This document shows, one piece after another, positions 44,698 to 57,636 of a stretch of DNA of 64,000 bases. Each line of letters starts with the position of its first letter. Positions within the stretch are counted from its first letter, which is position 1. Source of the stretch: Ariolimax columbianus (lineage: Eukaryota; Mollusca; Gastropoda; Stylommatophora; Arionidae); assembly GCA_036924085.1 (NCBI GenBank), contig JAVGWX010000007.1, positions 34,399,953 to 34,463,952 on the forward strand, written 5' to 3'. The notes under the pieces were generated by a model. The model was not told the origin of the DNA and ran no database searches. It was given only the letters and a program-made list of their open reading frames with translations. The position numbers were made by a program, and so were the translations under genes.

Positions 44698-47600
44698 AAC
44701 TTAACATCTTTATACTGGTTTAGAAGACTCTGCAGAGAATGTATACAGCCAGTTCAATTTACATTTCCTTGCTCTAAAAGCTATGCTCATCCAATCTATT
44801 CTTAAATGCATTAATTGTCCATGCCTCTACTACAAAATCAATGGTTATACCGTTACATAAGTCTGGAAACCTAAAGCTGTGCCAAAATTACAGAACAATA
44901 AGCCTCATCAGCCACCCTAGCAAGGTCATGCTTAGATTGAAACCCCAAGCTTAGATTGAAACATCCTCAACCGATTGAAACCCCAAGCAAAGAACATCAT
45001 TACCGAGGAGCAAGCAGGGTTAAGACAGGGAAGAAGCACTACAGAACAGATATTTAATTTAAGGCTGCTAAGCGAGAAATATCTAGAACAGCAGCAAAAA
45101 CTGTATCATGTGTTTGTTGATTTTAAGAAGGCGTTTGATAGGGTATGGGATAAAGCGCTATGGGCAACCATGAGGATGTATAAAATCAACGGAAATATTA
45201 TAAAGGTCCTTGAACACCTGTATGACAAGGCTTCCAGCGCAGTTCTTGTGAATGGGAAGCGAGGGGACTGGTTTCGCACATCAGTTGGTGTGATACAGGG
45301 GTGTACACTCTCTCCAACTCTTTTCAATATATTCCTTGAGGGAATTATGAGTGAGGCACTTGGAGGTCACGTTAGTACTGTCAAGATAGGGGGCAGAACA
45401 ATTACCAACCTTCGTTTTGCAGATGATATCGACGGGTTGGCGAGTTCTGAAGCAGAACTCCAGGAATGGGTCAGAAGGCTCGATGAAACAGCTCTTGACT
45501 ATGGTATGGAGATAAACGCTTGAAAGACAAAATTAATGACCAACAACGCTGAGGGCTTCAATAGCGGGATAAAAGCTAATGGTCAGGAACTCGAAGTGGT
45601 TGACCGTTTTAAATATCTAGGGTCAATTGTCAGTGATGAAGGATCAAAATGTGAGATGTTGGCCACAATAACCCAGACAATAGCGGCGCTTCCACAGCTT
45701 ATCAAAATCTGGCAAGATAAACGGTTAGCACTATGCACCAAAATCAGATTAATGCGTGCACTGGTCCTGTCAATATTCCTCTATGCTTGTGTGACATGGA
45801 CAGTTACAGCTATCCTTCAGTGAAGGATATAGGCCTTGGAGATGAGATGTTTCCGAAGACTTTTAAACGTCACGTACAAAGATCGAGTTACAAATGAGGA
45901 AATATGAGATAGAATTACAACAGCAATAGGGCCTTTTAAAGTCCTCTTGGCAACTGTCAAAAGAAGGAAACTCGCTTGGTACGGTCACATATCGAGATCA
46001 AATGGTCTTGCAAATACGATCCTCCACGAAAAGGTGCAAGGCAGATGACGAAGAGGCTGTCCCAAAAAGAGGTGGGAGGACAACATAAAAGAATGGACCA
46101 ATATCCGACCAGGAGAGGCACAGGCAGTGGCCGCTGACAGAGAAGAGTGGCATGGTGTTATGAGGATGTCTTCATTGTGCCCAACGACCTCACCGGTTAC
46201 GGGATGACCTGACCTGTCCTCTACTACCTCCCCTGGCAATGCATTCCAAGCATTCACCACTCTCTGACTAAAAAATATTTCCTAATATCTAATCTGGACT
46301 TTCCTTTAGTTAATTTTTAGCTATGCTCTCTTGTAGGTGGTTGTATTTTGAAAAAAAAACATTATAGTTTAATTTATCGGTACCTTTGATTACCTTATAA
46401 ACCACTATTAAGTCACCTCAAATTCTTCTCTTTTCTAGACACTGTAGGCAGGTTTTTCTGAGTTTATCCTCATAACTGTAATTCTGGAATCCCACTATCA
46501 ACTTTGTCGCTCTTTTTTTATATCCTTTCCAGCATGTTTACATCTCCTTTACTATAAGGACTTAAAATCTGAACACAGTACTCCAATCTAGGTGTAATTA
46601 ATGCTTAAAAAGTTTGACTTTCACTTTCTTGCTCCTATGTTTAATATTTCTTTTTATCATACCTAACATTGCATTTGCCTTTTTCACTGCTACCTGGACT
46701 TGATCTATTATAACCCCTGGGTCTCTTTTCTATCATTCTAATATTGTTCTTGCCCATTCTGTAATTATATTCCATATTGGATCTACCCATGTGGATGATT
46801 GTACATTTATCTACATTAAACTCAATTTGCCAGCTCGAATATCATTCTTGAATTTTAACTAAATCCAACCTCAGTATATCCACTTCTGCTTTAGATGAGA
46901 CACTACTGCATAGTTTTGTGTCATCACCAAATTTTGCTATCATCAATCCGATATCAATGTCCAAATCGTTTAAATACATAAAGAACAAAATTGGTCCCAA
47001 TACTGAGCCAACTTTTTACTTCACACTACTCATAGTACTCCATGCCCACTCTCTGCCTTCTTTCCGTTAATCAATTTTCAATCCATTTGGCAACTTCCCC
47101 ACCTATTCCATGTGATTTTAACTTTCGAAATAATCTTTGATGAGGTACTCTATCAAAGGCCTTTGCAAAGTCTAGATAAATAACGTCCACTGGCTCCCCT
47201 TTATCTATGATTTTAGTAACCGCCTCCATGAATTCTAATAGATTTGTTAAGCATGATCTCCCTCTAGTAAACCCATGCTGATTATTTCTAATTAGATTAA
47301 ATTTGTCTAAATGCATTACAATGTTTTCTTTGATTATTGACTCTAACAATTTACAGACTCTGCTCGTTAAACTCACCGGTCTATCATTTTCTGGATCTGA
47401 TTTTTTGCCTTTTTTGAATAAGGGGATCACTCCTGCATCTTTCAAATCCCGTGGAACAATCCATTTTGCAAGTGATTGAAAACATTGCCAATGGTTTTGC
47501 TAGTTGGTCTCTAATTTCAAACAGCAATATTGGATGAATACCATCTTGACCTGTGCATTTTTATTCCCTTTCAACCCCTCCAACATTTTCAAAACCATTT

Positions 47601-48870
47601 CCTCTGTAATACAGATTGATCTTAATCCCGTATCCATGTCTCTTTGGAATATATATATAAGCTATGGGATCTTGAAGCAGTCTTCTTTTGTGTAGACTGT
47701 CCCAAAGTACTGATTGAGTAAATTAGTTGCCTCACTATTCTCACTATTATCTGTATTATGCTATCTATGAGAGGGCCAACTTTGTCTTTCATTCTCTATT
47801 TATTTCTAACATTAGAAAAGAAGCGTTTACTATCAGTCTTGATCCTATAAGCAAGTTTTTTTTAAAGTCTATTTTTGCTGCTTCATTCACTTTCTGAGCT
47901 TTGTTTTGCTTGTCTAAATATTTGTAATGTTTTTTTTAAATTTTCCTGCCTATTTATATATTTTTTGTAATGCTTTATTTTTAGCTCTTCTATATATAAC
48001 TACAGATCTAGTTATCCATTTTTTACGCTTGGTGTTTACCTTCTTACATGGAACACATTCCACTTTTAGCTTTTCTAGAACTGTTTTGAAACTCTCCCAC
48101 TCTTGCTTAACATCTGTACCTCCAACAATATCTTTCCAGATTATGTGGCTCACTGCCTTTTTCATCTTCTTAACATCTGCCTTAGAGTCGTCATATGTTT
48201 GCGCGTTTATGTTTACTTCTTTCCTTGCTATAAGATCCCAACGGATGATTTGATGGTCACTTGAACCAAACAGTTACCCCAACGGTAACGTTTTCAATCC
48301 TATTTTCCTCTGTAGTAAAAACTAGCTCGAGTGTGTTTTTGCCTCTGGTAGTTGCTTCTACATGTTGAATAAAAAAATTGTCATTTATGCACTTAACAAA
48401 TGGTTTTGACTCAACAAGTGCTTCTGCTATATTCCATTTTATTTCTGGAAAGTTGAAATCCCCCATTAATAATAATTTCCCTGGACTTACCTTTTTTATG
48501 TTACTAATCAGGTATTCATCTTACTCTTTTTGATTTGGTGGACGTCTGTAGCATAATCCAGTCACTGTTTTTTCACTCCCACTTTCTATTTCTCCCCATA
48601 CACTTTCATGTTTGTTGCCAGATGATAAATCATCTTTGATAGTTATATTAACTGAATTTGTACAGTATAATAAAATGCCACCTCCCTTAGCCTTGTCTCC
48701 ATCTACCCTATCTTTCCTAACATTGTATTTTCCTCTATTTCAAGTTCACTATCTGCAATGTCCTCAAATGTTCATGATTCTGTTAATCCTATTATGTCTA
48801 GTTTTTATTCTTCTACATGCAGTTCCAATTAGCAGCACCATCTGTATACAAAATCAACAGAACAAGTAAT
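44698..48870 (-). pseudogene. LINE D2 (CR1-like), long copy interrupted by B3
   Basis: Reading minus from the high end: MGDFNFPEIKWN and HVEATTRGKNTLELVF (endonuclease), KKWITRSVVIYRRAKNKALQ (linker), DAGVIPLFKKGKKSDPENDR, NNQHGFTRGRSCLTNLLEF, VIYLDFAKAFDRVPHQRLF (RT), then the C-terminal and 3' parts shared with D1. The FADD block and LEYC region are damaged. It is cut at 44834-46217 by a LINE B copy. The 3' end near 44698 matches the D1 3' end at 34690. Confidence 0.87.
44834..46217 (+). mobile_element. LINE B3, 5'-truncated, inserted in D2
   Basis: A perfect 10-bp duplication CCTCTACTAC (44824-44833, 46218-46227) frames the copy, and the uninterrupted D1 copy shows a single CCACTACCTCCCC at that point. 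The RT frame at 44975-45523 is open (QAGLRQGRSTTEQIFN, VFVDFKKAFDRVWDKALWAT, QGCTLSPTLFNIFLEG, NLRFADDIDGLAS); a stop precedes the next open frame at 45536-45823 (YLGSIVSDEG, LYACVTWTV). The 3' end carries GACCT repeats. It lacks the endonuclease. Confidence 0.95.
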
Positions 48871-49458
48871 AAGGCTGCTGATAATAGCACAACTATAACT
48901 CTTGCCTTTTACCATGTCTCTTGGATAATATATAAAAGAAAAGCAATTTGAAGATGTTAATATGATAAGGGATGCCATTTTTCAATGCTGTATATTCACA
49001 TTTTAACCATTTTAAAAATAAATAAAAATATATGTTGTTTAAATTAATTTCAGTAAGGTATACCTTAGAGTACGATTTTGGATCAAGGTTATATTCATGT
49101 CCATCTATTTGTCAAGCATGTGTACTGCATGTCCAGACCATCTATACACAGTATCTATGATGTCATTGAAGGAGGTTTGGCATCTAATTTTGGTGCTTTA
49201 AATATGGTCCTATTGAGAAACTGTTAATGTTCTTCACTTCATTGCCATTTGAGCAACTCACCCAAAGTTTTTCTGCATGCACTTTTTTTGAGGTTCTATA
49301 CCTTGCAATCATATATCATGGATAGAAACCCATGCTGTTGAAGACATAAGCCCTGTTATGACCTTTTTCATCTGCAGAAGTATGGGTTTGATGTGACTGA
49401 AGCTTAGTTATTCTGCTGCTCTGCTCTAGTGATTTAATATGGGTATGATCATAATTCT
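48871..49458. other. Repeat-poor sequence with a weak LINE trace
   Basis: At 49060-49340 the minus strand has a faint CRKTLGELLKW-like and MIYDCKVWNL-like C-terminal LINE reading, too broken to assign. Nothing else was recognised. Confidence 0.35.
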
Positions 49459-49680
49459 GGGGGATCCAATGGTCTTGAGGTAAGGTGTTCGCCTCGAGTG
49501 CTGAAGGTTGCGGGTTCAAATCACGGTGGAGACTGAGATTTTTTCAGATGGGTTATCTGGTAAAAATTTCCCCTGATCTCTGAGTAATGAGAAAAATGCC
49601 TTGGCAGTTGGACATAAAAAAGAGTTGGCGTAACAGCTGCTGCTTGGGCAAAATTCAAGTATAAAAATCAATTCAAATTA
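49459..49680 (+). mobile_element. Second tRNA-derived SINE family, single copy
   Basis: GGGGGATCCAATGGTCTTGA followed by an anticodon-arm-like stretch and a B-box GGTTCAAATC at 49513-49522 gives a tRNA-like 5' head, imperfect in the A-box. A body with TTTCCCCTGATCTCTGAGTA and an A/T-rich end follows. It differs from family S in both head and body. No target duplication was identified. Confidence 0.65.
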
Positions 49681-50740
49681 TTGTAGAGATTCTCGCCCCA
49701 CAGAGAAGTGACACTCCCTGCCAGAGATCGTACAACCATGATGAGGAGACTGGCTTGCTGGGGTGTCCCCCAATCTCTTCAGTCTTTCTCTTTTCCCTGC
49801 AGCTAGAAAATTTCTGCGATTATCAGCAGTCACTATGCTTCTTCCAACTGACTGTCTCCAAACAGCTCAAGAAATCATTTCTAAGTCCTCAGATGGGATG
49901 TCCCATGACTTCGTGTCCCTCAAGGAAGACGCCCTTGAATCACACTGCAGGACGGCCAATTATCTAGCTCTAATGGCCAGCTGTCATAGACGATATCCTT
50001 TGACAGCCTCTCATCGTCCATGCGGTAAACATGCCCAAACCATTAAAGACATCATTGGTTCAACAGAGAGTAAATACTGTTGAGTGTTTGCTCACTGTAA
50101 GATCACATTATGTGGACTCTCTTGCCACCCAATCCTCAATATAAGCCGTGGGCATCTCATGTGAAAGACATTGAGTTGCATTCCTGCTTAGTGTAAATGC
50201 TCCAAGTCTCGCTTCCATACATGAGAGTACCAAGAATGCAGGTCTGAAATCTCCGGACCTTGGTGTAGTGAGATAGTGCATTGTTTTCCCAGACTCTCTT
50301 CGTCAAGTTGCCCATGATGGTACTTGACTTGCCAAGCCTACTGTCTATCTCCATCTCAGGATAGTATTTATTTAAAAGTATTTTTTTGGTGTGGACCAGG
50401 TAAATATATGAATTAATATTTTCAACTGGATTATTTTCTAGCTCCAGTTCCATTTGTAGGCACAGAGTGTTCAGTATGCACTGAGTTTTCTGTCCAGTAA
50501 TCTTTAGATCAACTGTCAGACTTGCTTCGCTGAGTTAGTCTAATCATTGCTCAGCTTCTTTGAGATTGTAACTTAAGATGACCATGTCATCAGCAAACCT
50601 GTTCTAGGCTAATACCATAAATATTTTCTCATTAAAATTTTTTAAACACTTTTTCAATAGCTGCTGTGATCAATTTTATGGAGATTGTATCACCCTGTCA
50701 AATGAACCATTGTATTGGTATGTTATTTGGCTGGTAAAAT
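49681..50740 (-). pseudogene. LINE G4, RT C-terminal part
   Basis: The minus strand reads VENINSYIYLVHTKKILLNK, EMEIDSRLGKSSTIMGNLTK, RVWENNALSHYTKVRRF and TLMYGSETWSIYTKQECNSM, the order of family G after the RT core. Below 50150 the C-terminal blocks are present only as broken pieces. Above 50460 traces of the FADD block appear. Confidence 0.75.
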
Positions 50741-50840
50741 AAGGTAACATTTGTTGAGCAGCCTTCATTTATCGGTGCGCATACTTTTCTTAAATACCAC
50801 TGCAACAATCTCAATGCACCTTCCGAAGTAGTGTTTGGGA

Positions 50841-53030
50841 GTCTGACACGATGACTGCTCCTGTTGAAGATGTCTCAGACAGCCACCTCAGAGCTTCAGT
50901 CACCGCCTCCATCTCCATTCTCATACCTGATGTGGCAGTCTTGTATGCGCCACTTCATTCAGCAATGATCCGGTCTCTTATTCTAGCCGAGAAACCCCAG
51001 CCTGATGTTACACTACTTTGCACCGACCCATCAGTGTATATGATGGTATCACTTTCATGCGTGTTGGCACCTATCAGCCGGTTGACTTCGAGCTTTGTCT
51101 GGCTATTTCGCCCCTTCCTACATTCACTGCCCATGGTTATGATGACTGTGTGGTACTCTGTTAGTGTATCCCCAGTGTGGACCCATTCCTCTCCCTTGAC
51201 CATCGTCTCGACTGCAGTCACCTCTCCTATAGTACGTTCTGCCTGTGCCATCCATGACATCCCTCTTGATTCTGGTTCCCTTGATGTCCGCAGTGTTATT
51301 GTACAGCGGGTGCCTGATGTCCGCAGTGTTATTATACAGCGGGTGCCTGTTGTCCGCTATGACTCGCATATAAGTTGTAGCCTGTGCCACTTTATGCCTG
51401 GATGTTACTGACGGCAGTCCCAGCATGTACCTCATCTGTATTATCGGGGTATCTCTGGTGCAACCCAACACGAGCCGCATTCTTTCATTTTGGATTCGTT
51501 CCATTCGTTCACACTGTGATCTTGATAGGGTGAGTATACCCAATCTATAATCAATGACTGAGAGAATCAACTGGCGATAGAGTATGAAAAGCAGCCTTTG
51601 TTCCAAGTTGACAGCTACCATTGTCTTGAGCGCACCCAGTCCTCTCTTGCATCTTTGTATCGTTTGGTCGACGTGGTACTTGTATGACAGGCTGCGGTCA
51701 AATGTTATTCCAAGATATTTCAACTTTTCGCTTCTGTCTATGACACAGCCATCAAATGTGATGCCAGGGAGGTTGTCTTTCACGATGCAGTTGTTCAATG
51801 AACACCACATCACACCGGCCTTGTTTGGATTAATCTGTGCACTGGAGTCTCCACACCACTTTCAGGTGTCTTGAATATCACTAGCCATTTCACGCCTTTC
51901 AGAACCAGCCCTGTAGATTAGAATATCATCTGCGAATGTCAACGACCGCCCCAGATGTGTTGGTTGCATGTTGGCCACTTTTAATGTGTAAATGTTGAAC
52001 AGCACTGGTGAAAGTGGCCATCCTTGGGGCAATCCTGGACATATCTGCATTGGCTTTGATGTCTAAAAAAGAACCCAGGCGAGGTGTAACTGTTCTCTTC
52101 ATCAGGGCAGCTGATATTCAGCTAACGACCCACGGGTCTATTCCGCAGTCCTTCAAACAGCACATCAGTGTACCAAAATCGACCCTGTTATATGCATCCT
52201 CGAGGTCGAGCGAGATGGCAACTGTCTCTTGCCGACGTTGGAATCCCTCATACACATCATATGTGAAAGTTCCGGCATTACCCCTTCTTAGGTCTGTAGC
52301 TGCCCAGTGTATCGGGTAGAATACGTTCACGCTCCAAAAAGAAAACTAATTTTCTTGCCACTATTTTCTCAAGCAGTTTGCCATAGACATTTTGTAGGGT
52401 GATAGTTCTATAGCTGCTGAGGAGCGTAGAATCCTTGCCAGGTTTAGGTAGAGGCCGTAGATAACTATGCAGCCAGTCCTCAGGCACTGATGCCTTCTCT
52501 ATGCTTGTATTGAAATCCTGCACCACATTGCCCATATCTGTCTCATCTAGCTCCCTGAGGTGGCAGTACTGTACTCCATCAGGGCCTGGTGCTGTATTCT
52601 TGCTGGAACGTAAAACATATTCTACCTCTGCCTTGTTTATTAGGTCTATATAAGTCACCTCCTTGGTTGCAGCCTCCAGAACGTCTTGCCGAATCTCCTG
52701 CCAAGCATCTCTGTCCCCTTTGTCAGTTTGAGCTACATATCGGTTAAGGAATGCCGTACCTTTTTCTGCCTCTGTCCTTCTGGGATTTCCTGTGGAATCG
52801 TGCGCAGTGGGAATTAGCTGGCTTGTAGTCTTTCCATTCATCTGTCGATGCATGTGCCAGAACTTCTGTAGGGTGTTATCATTCCCTACGCCTGTTATGA
52901 ATTCCTCCCATCTCTCACTTTTGGATTCTCTTGCCACGGCCTTGAAACAATTAATGGCAGTATATTTTTTGTAGCTCAAGTTCGCAACCTCACCATCATC
53001 CATCGCCCTTCTTTGTGCGTCCACTTATCT
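50841..53030 (-). pseudogene. LINE H3, RT and RNase H, moderately preserved
   Basis: Minus frames in order: ESKSERWEEFITGV, LQKFWHMHRQMNG, VLRSSKNTAPGPDGVQYCHL, SLLSSYRTITLQNVYGKLLE (52278-53024), VAISLDLEDAYNRVDFGTLM, GLPQGWPLSPVLFNIYTLKV with FADDILIYRAGS (51862-52050), KLKYLGITFDRSLSYKYHV and VLGCTRDTPIIQMRYMLGLP (51124-51813), then TIIYTDGSVQSS with WGFSARIRD and MEMEAVTEAL (RNase H). A 42-bp direct duplication lies near 51283-51355. It is a second RNase H-bearing I-group-like family, distinct from A. The RNase H end is lost here. Confidence 0.87.
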
Positions 53031-53374
53031 TTATCTAAACTACTCATAGTCAACTTTGAGCCTGTGTCTGTTCAGCTCATATAGCACGATCTTATCAAGC
53101 AGGCCCCTGTCTATCAGTCAACTCCCTACTGCTAGAAGTTATAGTATATCATCACTGATCTGACTGCACTTTGTTGCTTTAGGCACTTTAGCCACAGGGA
53201 TGCAGTTTTTCAGCTTTTCCAAAAACTGTTTCAGGTAACAGGTAGGAGATATGGCACATTGCCAATCCTTTTGCTGAATTTGTTCTAATAGCAGCATCAA
53301 GTATTTGTGGGGATCTGGAATTTCCTTGTTCATATTCATCATTGCTCTAACTGGTCGGTCTGTAGAAAGGCCTT

Positions 53375-54500
53375 AACAGGGTCTATGACATGCACCAGTA
53401 TCCAAAATGTGAGAATCACATGGGAGATAAGAAAAGCAGCTCAAATTGCAATAGAGAAGGCAAAATATCACATCAGCATCATTAGCCTCAGTAAAATAAG
53501 ATGGACACAAACAGGTAAAGTACAGCTAGCATCAGGCAAAACAATTATATATTTAGGTCACGAAGAAGACAATGCAAATGGTGGCACTTATGCTAACATC
53601 AGAAGTCCAGGGTGCTCATATTGAGTGACATGCAATGAATCAAGACTAATTATGGAATCCTTTAAGACGACAAATAAAAAGATAAAACTAAACATCATAC
53701 CATGTTACTATCCAACTATCACCAAAAAAAAGAATCAATTAAGGAAAGTTTCTACCACAAACTGCAAAATCAACTGGATAAAACAAAATGAATGATATAT
53801 AATGGTTGTGATGGAAGACTTGAATGTCAAAAAAGGAGAGGACAATGGAGGCTACAAAGAGAATATGGGCAAAAATGGTCTAGAATTAATGAATGAAAAT
53901 GGCTGATTTTGAGTGCAGGTGGCAACAGTGAGGGTATGTTTGGTGCCAAATGCTATATTGACCAGACGCTGACTGTATCAAAACTTAAACTCATGGTTAG
54001 ATACTTGTGAAGAGCCTCAACATTTTATAACTGAACACCAGAACACTTGCAGAGATTTTCAAAAGACTGGGACAGCTGACTGAAGAATGGACAGCATAGC
54101 CAGACTACAGAGGAAAAATAGGTCACTTTGAAAGAAAAACATTGTGTACCATAATTAAGAAAATCTGGAACAAATAACATGAATAACCATGATTATTTTG
54201 ATAAGAATGATATAGATATCAAGACCTTAATATATGAAAAGCACTGTCTGCATGATTCCACCAAAATAATTTCTACTCAACATCCAAAATGGTAGCCTTC
54301 ACCAGTATATGTAGAGTTGTCCAGAACAAGCTCAGAAAGATGTAAGATCTCTGACTCAGTAACTAAGCAGATGGAATCCAGAGATATACAGACACAAATG
54401 ATTCAAAGCATTTTTGCTATGTCATAAAGAGGCAGACTGTGTGGTCATCAATCCTATTACTTGTTTTCTCTACGTATATGTTGTTAGCACAGCACTGCTG
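53375..54500 (+). pseudogene. LINE F4, endonuclease part, decayed
   Basis: The plus strand reads NVRITWEIRKAAQIAIEKAK, ISIISLSKIRWTQTGKVQLA, IIYLGHEEDNANGG and, after frame breaks, NIIPCYYPTITKK and MVVMEDLNVKKGEDNGGY. These match the SEIRW, GH-E-x-A and GDxNxKxG blocks of the APE-type endonuclease in family F. Confidence 0.78.
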
Positions 54501-54581
54501 ACAGACAGACAAGGGATAGATTCTGGAATGAAAAGGAGAGCACCTCAATAATATCCTAAAGTATTCTCCAGCCATGAGTGA

Positions 54582-54875
54582 TTAAGGCACAGAACATATG
54601 CCACAAGTTGCAATCAACATTAGGCTTGACATCCTAATAGAGCAGAAAAGATCAAGACAGTAATCTGCCTTAAAGTCCAGTACATGCAGTTTCATAGCTC
54701 TTTGAGTAAGTCTGAGCTTTTCAGCCTCTGCTTTGCACAATTGCCACACTTCACAGTCGTACATCATGGCTGAAATGACCATGGAATTAAAGGTGTATGC
54801 TCTTGCTGTGGCGTCTCTCCGTTGAAGTACCGGCTTTATGTAATTTAAGCTATACCAAGCCACTGTTTTCTGCAT
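54582..54875 (-). pseudogene. LINE C3 (RTE-like) fragment
   Basis: The frame reads WYSLNYIKPVLQRRDATARA, YTFNSMVISAMMYDCEVWQL and CKAEAEKLRLTQRAMKLHVL, the post-RT segment of the RTE-like family also seen at 9320-9430. No upstream RT core is attached. Confidence 0.75.
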
Positions 54876-54899
54876 TGAGACTTTGAGATCAATATTGTG

Positions 54900-55440
54900 T
54901 GTGGCATTTCTGTAGTGAACAAATCAATAATTACCAATGTTAATGTGGTAATAGAAGATGTGATAGAATTTGGGTATTTAGAATCCACAACAAAAAAACC
55001 TGGGGAAGTTTGGTAGAAATGAACAGAAGGTTTGCAGTTGCCACATGCAAAATAATGCAGATGCAAAATGTGTGACAGAGCACCAGAAAGAAAATAAATG
55101 AAGATTTAACTGTTCAGAACATGTGTTTTCTCTGTGGCAAATTATGGATGCTAAATGTGGACATTAAATAATACCATTGCAAAAAAGGTATCATCTTTCT
55201 AAATAAAGTGTTATAGATTTATATTGAAAATAGCTTGGACAGATAAGAAATCAAATAAATAAATTTTGCAAACTAGGTATAAAAGAAAACTGACTTATAA
55301 ATGATGTCACTAGGAAGAGGTTAGGTTATTTTGGTCATATAAAAAGATATGATCACTTGGAGAGTAGATAGTGGAAGGCACAGTACCTGGGAAAAGGGGA
55401 AAAGGCCACCACAGAAGAAGCTGATATCAGGACATTACTG
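54900..55440 (+). pseudogene. LINE C-terminal relic (family F type)
   Basis: Broken plus frames give NVVIEDVIEFGYLES, KLGIKEN and RLGYFGHIKRYDHLE near 55320. The VEFxYLGS and FGHIKR blocks place it after the RT core of a family F-like LINE. A LINE A fragment follows directly. Confidence 0.6.
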
Positions 55441-55464
55441 CACTGACAATTTGAAGATGTTTGT

Positions 55465-55921
55465 GTGTGAAGTGAGTCATCTTGCCAGAAATGAAGATAT
55501 ACGACAACAAGATTCTAGTGTGATCTACAAAGAGTCCAAAAGGTTTATTAGGGCCATATACATGGACAAATCGGAAACAGAGCATATAGGCTATACAAAA
55601 AATGATGCTTATTACTAGTTGAACAGAAGAGAGCAGGTGGTGGTCTTCACTCCACACAGGACACAACAGACTGAGGTACCATCTATTCAATAAACTGAAG
55701 ATAGGTGGCACTGACGAATGCACCTGTGGTACAGGGAAAATGACTGCTGAACATCTACTGCAAAATTGCCCGACATACAAGGATCAGAGAAAGCACATGT
55801 GGCCATCACCAGTGGCAACACTAGACAAGCTCTATGGCAGTGTTGACAGCCTCAGGATGACCGCTGCTTTCTTCAAACAAATTCAAGTTGACGTCTGACA
55901 GCTTACGAAGAAGAAGAAGAA
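55465..55921 (+). mobile_element. LINE A2, 3' fragment
   Basis: Matches the A1 3' end: ESKRFIRAIYMDKSETEHIG and YTKNDAYY (stop) LNRREQVVVF, then frameshifted CxC and LLQNCPTY-like segments and the short 3' region with a (GAA)n tail at 55907-55921. Only the end of RNase H and the Cys/His motif are included, so it is strongly 5'-truncated and older than A1. Confidence 0.88.
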
Positions 55922-56083
55922 TGGTGGTTTCTTAATCAATTCATTTTTACACAATATGGTGGCTAGCCCTGTGCACAGCCCTCTCTTCAACTGTTTTTAT
56001 GACATTCTTGTAGGGTTATAATGGTCCTATTCTTTCCTTGCTGGAAACCACTGGGGTGAGGATTATAAGATCATCACCCTGTA

Positions 56084-56600
56084 GCATGTCCTTTGCAGAA
56101 TCTCACTTTCATGACAGTTGATCTGTAAGACACTTGATCCCTGGTCAGTTCTCCCACCTTTGCCACTATCAATGTCTGTTGTCCATCTTCTCCTCGGACT
56201 TACCTCTTTTGTCAGACACCATACCCTCCAGTATCGTTATTTTTAGGCTACTGTGGCATTTGATGTGACCAAAGTATATTAATTTCCTAGCCAGTTAGGC
56301 TCTATATCTCTATATCGAGCTCCTGTAGGATTTCTCTGTTTTTCTTTTGCTTTTCGCTTTGCCAGTGGCCATTGTCTTAGTCTTGATAGTGTTTATGAAT
56401 AGATTTTGTTTCTGTGATATTTAATTGACAGCATCATTTGTTGTAGCCCTGCAGCACTTTTAAAGAAGACAACTGTATCATCTGCATATCTTAGTTCTGG
56501 TATTTCATTCCCACCGACTGTGAATGGGTCAAACTTTTCAAACTCTTTGTCAATATTTACATTTCTCATTACGTTTTCTGCATAGCTATTGAACAAATAA
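56084..56600 (-). pseudogene. LINE F2b, 3' part
   Basis: Minus frames include VGGNEIPELRYADDTVVFFK with LQQMMLSI (RT core) and a 3' end whose plus-strand text TAGCATGTCCTTTGCAGAA is the same as at 31750. The middle between RT core and 3' end is deleted. Confidence 0.75.
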
Positions 56601-56616
56601 GATCAGCTATGTTAAA

Positions 56617-57636
56617 TTCAGTTCATCCCGTGAGATCCTTGGGGCACCCCTGTTGACACATCCACAATCCTGCACCATCCCTCTCTGTCTGCGGTTGCTT
56701 TTTGTGTCTCCTCGGGTACACTTGTCAGCTCTGTCCTGATGTAGGACGTCAGGCGCGTTCATTGTTAACTTGGGCTTCGACCGAGCCGGTATGGTAGATT
56801 CTAGTTGTGTCATCATGGAAGTGTCTTGGGCTGTTGTCGCTTGGCGGTGCACATCTCCTTTCCAAGTCGTGTGCCTATATCTGACCTGGAAAACCTATCC
56901 ATCCAGGTGAGCCAGAACCTCATTACTGCATTAGCCTATGACCTCACGATCATAGTTGCCCGGTTTGCACTCCGTGGTGGTGAGGTTAACTTGTGTACCA
57001 ACTTTATTGGCAGGTTATTAATTACATTTTCCACCCCTCCAAAGAGGAGCTAGCCAACCCTGACACCACTGGACTGTAGCATTGAGCATGGATACACAAT
57101 AAACTCTCGCAAATCCTGCGTCCTTCGTGAAAACAACACAAGATGCAATGTGACGTCAGAGGTCACTCCAACGAACGTAGACAAGTATGTCATAATCTCA
57201 ATCCATGGGGAATATTTCAGCACTTATCCAACCACAGAATGATGAAAGACACAAAAAGAAGTTCACACCACACCGTTTCAACATCTGGAACTCCGTTTGG
57301 AGTGAATAACACAGATTAAATACACTTAGTAGGAGTCCCGTGCAAAGAGCAACACCATCTTGTTGGCCTGGAAGTTTAATTGAAGATACATAATTATTAA
57401 CAATACAACTACTTAGTTCGACATGACAGTTGACTGACCTGGTCAGCTTACCTAATAATAATAACCAGATGCAGGGTAAAAAGATAATTCTTGAGTGATT
57501 AAAAAACTGTACCAGTTATGTGCAAGACAGTTGGCTTTCATTATCAGTGACAGTGTTTTGTAAAAAAAATTAAGTCACTATCCAAAAGTGAATGCTACTA
57601 TTACCCTTTCAAACTGACAGCTGAAACATGTATTAC
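56617..57636. other. GC-richer block and AT-rich intron, no gene recognised
   Basis: The left edge (TTCAGTTCATCCCGTGAGAT, CCTTGGGGCACC) looks like the 3' end of a family B LINE on the minus strand. The GC-richer part at 56700-57060 carries no motif in any frame. The remainder up to the host exon is AT-rich and empty. Confidence 0.4.

Noticed and set aside
49459..49532. A functional tRNA gene.
   Set aside because: The head has an imperfect A-box and no clean cloverleaf, and it continues into a SINE-like body.
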